Shown: positions 5,222 through 9,463 of the stretch, piece by piece
Position numbering within the stretch: position 1 is the first letter of the stretch
Layout: each line of letters begins with the position of its first letter
Assembly: GCA_017483405.1 (NCBI GenBank)
Contig: JAFUWP010000249.1
Coordinates: 1 to 9,463 of the forward strand
DNA length: 9,463 bases
Direction of reading: 5' to 3'
Source of the DNA: Oscillospiraceae bacterium
GTDB lineage: Bacteria; Bacillota; Clostridia; Oscillospirales; Ruminococcaceae
Position numbers and translations under genes: made by a program
Notes under the pieces: generated by a model
Told to the model about the DNA's origin: nothing
What the model saw: only the letters and a program-made list of their open reading frames with translations
Database searches by the model: none

Positions 5222-6311
5222 TTAATTTTTTGCCGGAGATATTTTCTGTTCTTTTGCAATATCATCAATAAGCTGACTTAATGGTCTGACATAATCCCTG
5301 ATTCTGGCATCATTTTTAGCCTTGTTATAGATAGGGCTGTCATCCATCAAATAAAAAATCTGACTTTGCTGACCAAGTGTGATAATTTTGTCATTGCTTA
5401 AATCCTTATCATAAGTTATCAGATGCCAAATTTCTTTTATTTTATGTTCTGAGAGGACTTTACTATCAGCTGCTGAGACTTGTTTCCATCTTTCACGCAA
5501 AGTACGTTTGCAGGAAATACCGATAATCTGGCCATCTGTACATTGAAACCAATTATCAACTTCTAAATCAGTTTCAAAATGGTCAGGCTTTTCGTGAGAT
5601 TGAAAGCCATAGTAATTAAATAAAAAAAGTAACTACATCTTCCAAGCTATTTCCTGCTCTGCTTTTTCGTTTCTGACCTGCCCTGCGTTCAAATTCCTGT
5701 ACGAAAGCAGTCAGGATAGTATTATCTTCTATTTCGTTTCTTGGATATGCAAGTGCCTGCAAGTTAGCTCTGAGCTTTGTAAATTCTCTAATTATTTCGC
5801 AGCGTTCAACATTCAGGCAGCCATAAACGCCCATATTATCCCATGTTGACAGAACAGCATCAACATGAGTACGGCCTAGGCTTTTCAGAATATTTTCAGC
5901 AGTAGTGCGGCAAAATTCTATATCATCAGACGGAATATTGCTGATAGCATAATTGGTCGGCATGACGATATACTCAATTGTAACAAGAAATACGACATAA
6001 TCCTGCAAAGTCTGAATTTCTTTATTTAAAAACGCAGTAAAATTCTCTCTTAAAATTCTTGCTTTAGAATTTGGTTTTGCTGAGGCAAGAATTTTATCGG
6101 CAGTTATTTTCAGACATACTGTTAATTTATCGGAATCATTCAAAGGCTGACTGAGAATTTCTTTTGTTTCGGTGATAATATTCTGCAATAATTTATTATC
6201 TTTTCCCACTGCGCCATATTTATTTGCATTAAGCAAATTTCTCGCAAACCAGTAGGTGTTTCTCCACGGACTGTAATAAACAGTATTTTTCATGCTGTTA
6301 TTATCAGGCAT
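5222..6311 (-). pseudogene. Type II restriction endonuclease (PD-(D/E)XK type), frameshifted
   Basis: Two frames join into one protein. The first runs from ATG 6311 to a TAA at 5616. The frame that carries on begins just upstream, at the T7 tract (minus strand; plus 5622-5628), and ends at 5222. Reading one T fewer gives a continuous 362-aa protein. Around the junction it has RAGNSLEDVV (about 218-227), then HEKPDHFETDLEVDNWF (239-255) and ISCKRTLRERWKQ (265-277). The Asp followed by S-x-K and the TLRERW segment are typical of a PD-(D/E)XK nuclease core, here with Asp252 and Lys268. The enzyme would cut unmethylated DNA. AGAGGG (6320-6325) lies 8 bases before the start, inside the methyltransferase end. 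Without the shift the product loses the whole catalytic core. The base composition is more AT-rich than lysS, consistent with transfer. Recognition site unknown. Confidence 0.8.
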
Positions 6312-7078
6312 TTCGACAGCCCTCTTTTCCGTTTATTCTTGCTTTTGCCAGTTCGCAGTATGCCTGCGACCGTTCAATCATAACAAATTTTCTTCCGAAT
6401 TTCATAGCTGAAACTGCTGTCGTACCAGAACCGCAAAACGGTTCGAGAATAATTTCACCGGTTGTACTCTATACAATTCTGTCAATCAATTCTTCGGGGA
6501 AAGGCGCAGGATGCGGATTTTTCAGTTCCTGCGTAATTTCCCAGACATCAGTGAATTTATTAGCCCCTTTTGCAAGTTTAAAAGGTTTCCGGCAAATCAG
6601 ATATATCTGCTCCGTAGTAGGCAAAAAATATCCCGAATTAAAATTAATTGCGCCGCTTCGTTTCCATGTAATAATTTGCCGTAGCGGAAAATCTCTGACG
6701 ATTTCGCCTCTGTCCTGCATCAGACCATTTTGGACACGATTTTTATTATTATAAAAAATAGCTCCGTCCTCTTTCAGAATTCTCAGCATTTCAGCAACGC
6801 ATTCTTTTTGCCAGCTAACATACTGTCCATAAGGCATATTATCATTATATTGATGATAACCGTCTTTGATTGCTGCATTTTTCCATTTGCCGCAGTTCGT
6901 ATTTTTTTTTCAGCCCGTTTCCTGTAGAATTAAGCAAATTATAAGGCGGAGATGTAATAATAACATCAATGCACTTATCCGGCATTGCTTTCATCACCTG
7001 CAAACAATCACCATGTATGATATGATTCAAAGCAGTTTCTAATTTAAAATCATAATTAAAATCAATAATATCTGCCAT
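6304..7078 (-). pseudogene. DNA methyltransferase, beta-class (N4-cytosine or N6-adenine), frameshift plus amber stop
   Basis: The corrected product is 257 aa. Catalytic motif IV TSPPYN is at residues 42-47, a target-recognition region lies in the middle, and AdoMet-binding motif I EPFCGSGTT is at 212-220. This motif order defines the beta class, which methylates exocyclic amino groups; it should protect the site cut by the neighbouring endonuclease. As read it is broken twice. An A9 tract (plus 6902-6910) shifts the frame after residue 57, giving a stop at 6845. An in-frame TAG at 6469-6471 (codon 203) cuts off motif I. Reading eight A restores an uninterrupted frame through NMPYGQYVSW to the amber. 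The chosen start is ATG 7078 with AGGAGG at 7083-7088; it follows lysS by 25 bases. The end overlaps the endonuclease start by 8 bases. Confidence 0.85.
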
Positions 7079-7103
7079 ATTACCTCCTGACAGCATGTTG
7101 CTT

Positions 7104-8696
7104 TTAATCATCCGTATTTTGAGAGGTATCTTTTGAAGCAACCGGTTTCATGGTCGGGAACAACAGCACATCACGGATAGAGGGGCTGTCAGTCAGGAGC
7201 ATGACAAGTCTGTCCACGCCGAAACCGAGTCCGCCTGTCGGAGGAAGGCCATATTCCAGCGCGGTAACATAATCTTCATCGACCTGACAATTCATATTGC
7301 CCTGTGCTCTCTTGGCGGCCACCTGACGCTCGAAGCGTTCTTTCTGGTCGATGGGGTCATTCAGTTCGGAGAAGGCATTACCCATTTCACGGGCATACAT
7401 GAAATATTCAAATCTTTCTGTAAATGCAGGGTCAGAAGGCTTTCTCTTAGCCAGCGGAGAATTTTCCACCGGATAATCATAGATGATAGTCGGCTGAATC
7501 AGCTTATCTTCCACGAACGCTTCAAAGAATGCAATTAACACATGACCTTTGGTTGCTGTCTTGCCTTCTTCGACTTCGACATGATGGGCTTCTGCACAGG
7601 CTCTTGCCTCTTCGTCAGATTTCCAGTCATGATAATCAACACCGGCATATTTCTTGACAGCTTCAATCATGGTCAGACGTTCCCACGGCTTGCCAATGGC
7701 GATTTCTGTCCCCTGATAAGTTACTGTATCTGTTCCGCAGACGTTGAGCGTAATCGTTCTGTACATGTTTTCGATTAAATCCATCATGCCGATATAATCC
7801 GTATAAGCCTGATACATCTCGACAGATGTGAATTCCGGATTGTGAGAAGGGTCCATGCCCTCATTACGGAAAATTCTGCCGACTTCATAAACTTTATCAA
7901 ATCCGCCGACGATTAATCTTTTCAGATTCAGTTCTGTTTCAATTCTCAGATACATATCCATGTTCAGCGTGTTGTGATGCGTGACAAACGGCTTCGCAGA
8001 TGCCCCGATTTCAATCGGCAACAGAACCGGCGTATCTACTTCCACATAACCCAGATTATCCAGATAAGCTCTGATTTCACGCATAATCTGACTGCGCTTT
8101 ACAAACGTATCCTTTACCTGCGGATTGCAGATTAAATCAAGATAACGCTGACGGTATCTGGTATCTTGGTCTTTCAGACCGTGCCACTTCTCCGGCAAAG
8201 GCAGCAGAGATTTCGATAATAATGTCACTTTCTTCGCATGAACAGAGATTTCTCCCTTCTTCGTACGGAAAACAAAGCCTTCAATCCCGATAATATCACC
8301 AATATCCCACTTCTTGAATGCATCAAAAGCTTCTTTTCCTAAGTCATTCATGCTGACATAAACCTGCATTCTGTCCGTATGGTCGCGGATGTCCAGAAAA
8401 TGTGCCTTGCCCATCTTCCGCCAGCTCATGATACGTCCGGCAACATGCAGTACTTCTTCCTTGATTTTGTCCAGTCCGGCCTGAATCTGTTCTTCATCAC
8501 CGTTTGCAGAATCCAGAACAGCCTTTTCCTTTTCTTCATACTGCTGACGAAGTTCCGCATTCTTCACCGATACCGGATAGCTCGTCAGGGTAAACGGGTC
8601 AAATCCTTCTGCCTTCATGGCATTGAGCTTATCTAATCTGATTTGTCTGTAATCAGTCGTATCTACAATTTCCTGAGAGTTGATTTCTTCCTGCAT
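7104..8696 (-). CDS. lysS: Lysyl-tRNA synthetase, class II
   Basis: This 530-aa enzyme charges tRNA-Lys with lysine using ATP. An N-terminal OB-fold anticodon-binding domain (about 83-160, VAGRIMSWRKMGKAHFLDIR) precedes a class II catalytic domain. Motif 1 is around 205-223 (IMREIRAYLDNLGYVEVDTP), motif 2 is 276-298 (FRNEGMDPSHNPEFTSVEMY) and motif 3 is 488-514 (GGLGFGVDRLVMLLTDSPS). The protein is slightly long, through an N-terminal stretch and a polar C-terminal tail of about 16 residues. I chose ATG 8696 (MQEEINSQE), 4 bases after the greA stop. An in-frame ATG at 8756 would lie deep inside greA and has no family support. Close spacing implies co-transcription and translational coupling with greA. 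Confidence 0.96.
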   Translation of the reverse strand: MQEEINSQEIVDTTDYRQIRLDKLNAMKAEGFDPFTLTSYPVSVKNAELRQQYEEKEKAVLDSANGDEEQIQAGLDKIKEEVLHVAGRIMSWRKMGKAHFLDIRDHTDRMQVYVSMNDLGKEAFDAFKKWDIGDIIGIEGFVFRTKKGEISVHAKKVTLLSKSLLPLPEKWHGLKDQDTRYRQRYLDLICNPQVKDTFVKRSQIMREIRAYLDNLGYVEVDTPVLLPIEIGASAKPFVTHHNTLNMDMYLRIETELNLKRLIVGGFDKVYEVGRIFRNEGMDPSHNPEFTSVEMYQAYTDYIGMMDLIENMYRTITLNVCGTDTVTYQGTEIAIGKPWERLTMIEAVKKYAGVDYHDWKSDEEARACAEAHHVEVEEGKTATKGHVLIAFFEAFVEDKLIQPTIIYDYPVENSPLAKRKPSDPAFTERFEYFMYAREMGNAFSELNDPIDQKERFERQVAAKRAQGNMNCQVDEDYVTALEYGLPPTGGLGFGVDRLVMLLTDSPSIRDVLLFPTMKPVASKDTSQNTDD

Positions 8697-8700
8697 TAGT

Positions 8701-9192
8701 TCACGCTTCTTTCTGAATTTCTCTTGCAATATCAAGCACTTCGTATTCGATTTCACCAGCCGGTGCTTCTACGATGAAAATATCACCGATTTTCTTTTTC
8801 ATTGCGGCTTTTCCGATAGGAGATTCATCGGAAATTTTATGTTCCAAGAAGTTGGCTTCGTTTGTGCCGACAATCTTCCACTGTTCGGATTTTTCCGTAC
8901 CGATTTTGCGGATGGTGATGGCCGCGCCGATGTCGATTTCTTCGAGGTCTTCGCCGGTATCTTCGACAATTTCGGCATTATCGAGGATATACTGGGTTTC
9001 GGCGATTTTGGCTTCGAGCATGGCCTGTTCGTTTTTGGCTTCGTCATATTCGGCATTTTCGGACAAGTCACCATAGGAGCGGGCTTCTTTGAGTTTCTGG
9101 GCGACATCGACACGCTCCACATTGATTAAGTGGTCGAGCTGACGTTTGAGGCTTTCGTAGCCTTCGCGGGACATTCTTCTTTTCTTTTCCAT
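8701..9192 (-). CDS. greA: Transcription elongation factor GreA
   Basis: This 163-aa protein rescues backtracked RNA polymerase by stimulating cleavage of the extruded transcript. The N-terminal coiled-coil finger (about 8-78) carries the acidic tip GDLSENAEYDEAK (41-53), with Asp42 and Glu45 in the usual places for coordinating the catalytic metal. The C-terminal FKBP-like domain (about 85-160) contains SDESPIGKAAMKKKIGD (121-137), which is diagnostic of GreA/GreB. Length is normal. AAAGGAG at 9201-9207 lies 8 bases before the ATG. It is the first gene of the leftward greA-lysS unit, driven by the promoter at 9267-9295, with a leader hairpin at 9231-9245. Confidence 0.97.
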   Translation of the reverse strand: MEKKRRMSREGYESLKRQLDHLINVERVDVAQKLKEARSYGDLSENAEYDEAKNEQAMLEAKIAETQYILDNAEIVEDTGEDLEEIDIGAAITIRKIGTEKSEQWKIVGTNEANFLEHKISDESPIGKAAMKKKIGDIFIVEAPAGEIEYEVLDIAREIQKEA

Positions 9193-9230
9193 TGAAAAAA
9201 CTCCTTTCAGAATTCAGAATGATGAAAAAT

Positions 9231-9245
9231 CAGGGCAGAGCCCTG
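9231..9245 (-). promoter_or_regulatory. Terminator-like hairpin in the greA leader, possible attenuator
   Basis: On the minus strand CAGGGC-TCT-GCCCTG forms a 6-bp hairpin followed by ATTTTTC. It lies between the predicted start (about 9260) and the ribosome site (9201-9207), so it could end a short leader RNA of about 35-40 bases. The stem is short and the T run modest. Confidence 0.5.
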
Positions 9246-9266
9246 TTGAATTTCTGTATCTTTAAT

Positions 9267-9295
9267 ATTATAGTATATTTTCGGCAGAATGTCAA
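9267..9295 (-). promoter_or_regulatory. greA-lysS operon promoter
   Basis: Minus strand: TTGACA (9290-9295), 17-base AT-rich spacer, TATAAT (9267-9272). Both boxes are perfect consensus, suggesting strong constitutive expression. The predicted start is near 9260. Confidence 0.88.
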
Positions 9296-9330
9296 GAGTC
9301 TTTTGGCGGAAAAGTAAAATTCAGGCGAGA

Positions 9331-9361
9331 AAAATCCCCCTGACGGCATCAGGGGGATTTT
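9331..9361. terminator. Bidirectional intrinsic terminator at the end of CRISPR array 2
   Basis: A 13-bp stem (AAAATCCCCCTGA / TCAGGGGGATTTT) with a CGGCA loop. On the minus strand the stem closes with TTTT plus a further T; on the plus strand it is followed by TATTTTTTC. It starts 4 bases after the last repeat of array 2 and insulates the greA promoter from array transcription. Confidence 0.88.
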
Positions 9362-9365
9362 TATT

Positions 9366-9463
9366 TTTTCAACCGCCGTGCGGCGTACGAGTTGCAACAA
9401 TCTGGTGAAAGCCAATCCGAAAGCAGACAAAGTTTCAACCGCCGTGCGGCGTACGAGTTGCAA
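9366..9463 (-). CRISPR. CRISPR array 2, trailing end (two repeats, one spacer visible)
   Basis: On the minus strand, repeats occupy 9432-9463 (32 of 33 bases before the window edge) and 9366-9398, separated by one 33-nt spacer (9399-9431). The repeat matches array 1 except at positions 11-12 (GT instead of AC) and keeps the GTTGCAAC palindrome, the CGCC-GCAC-GGCG hairpin and the GGTTGAAA end. The left copy ends in A instead of C and abuts a terminator, so it is the last repeat; the leader and the rest of the array lie beyond the right edge. Two copies alone would be thin evidence, but the near-identity to array 1 makes it secure. Confidence 0.93.

Noticed and set aside
7079..7141. Upstream in-frame ATGs extending the methyltransferase by 21 residues into lysS
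   Set aside because: The ATG at 7078 has an AGGAGG directly upstream, and the extension only re-reads the lysS end in another frame.
8697..8756. Upstream in-frame ATG extending lysS by 20 residues
   Set aside because: It would overlap greA by over 50 bases, and the added residues do not resemble a LysRS N-terminus; the ATG at 8696 follows the greA stop directly.
8680..9129. A 149-codon plus-strand open frame opposite greA
   Set aside because: Phe/Gly/Asp-rich antisense shadow of the greA coding sequence, with no independent support.

Overview
The window looks like a chromosomal stretch from a low-to-moderate-GC Firmicute, probably a Ruminococcus-like Clostridia (Oscillospiraceae). I infer this from the style of the GreA, LysRS and MtaB proteins, an HPr-like protein that keeps the Ser site, strong AGGAGG ribosome sites, extended -10 promoters (TGnTATAAT) and a DxNGDG calcium-type loop in a membrane protein. 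The genus is a guess; no rRNA or tRNA is present to test it.

Left part (1-3412). The 3' end of a DacF-type D-Ala-D-Ala carboxypeptidase gene (+) converges on a gene for a 76-aa HPr-like protein (-), which lacks the active-site His but keeps the regulatory Ser motif. An XRE regulator gene (-, 1209-1445) is divergent from two tandem paralogous genes for 78-aa proteins (1574-1810 and 1894-2130, +). Each of the pair has its own near-consensus promoter, and I do not recognise the family. The second one overlaps, tail to tail, the end of mtaB (-, 2114-3412), the tRNA t6A37 methylthiotransferase.

Middle (3413-5142). A non-coding stretch of about 300 bp holds the mtaB promoter, a nested inverted repeat and a leader promoter for a CRISPR array (3712-4216, +). 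The array has eight 33-nt repeats and seven spacers of 32-38 nt, and it ends directly in an intrinsic terminator. No cas gene lies in the window. Next comes a gene (-) for a coiled-coil, single-pass membrane protein of unknown role.

Right part (5172-9463). A leftward unit starts from a perfect TTGACA-N17-TATAAT promoter: greA, lysS, then a restriction-modification pair (methyltransferase, then endonuclease, overlapping by 8 nt). Both R-M genes are broken as read. The methyltransferase has a frameshift in an A9 tract and an in-frame amber codon before its AdoMet-binding motif; the endonuclease has a frameshift in a T7 tract. Beyond the greA promoter lies the trailing end of a second CRISPR array (-, 9366 to beyond the edge). 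Its repeat differs from the first at two bases, and it too ends directly in a terminator. The two arrays point towards each other across about 5.1 kb.

The points most worth following are the duplicated 78-aa gene pair with its regulator, the paired cas-less CRISPR arrays with altered terminal repeats fused to terminators, the homopolymer-broken R-M pair inside a core operon, and the HPr-like protein without its catalytic His.
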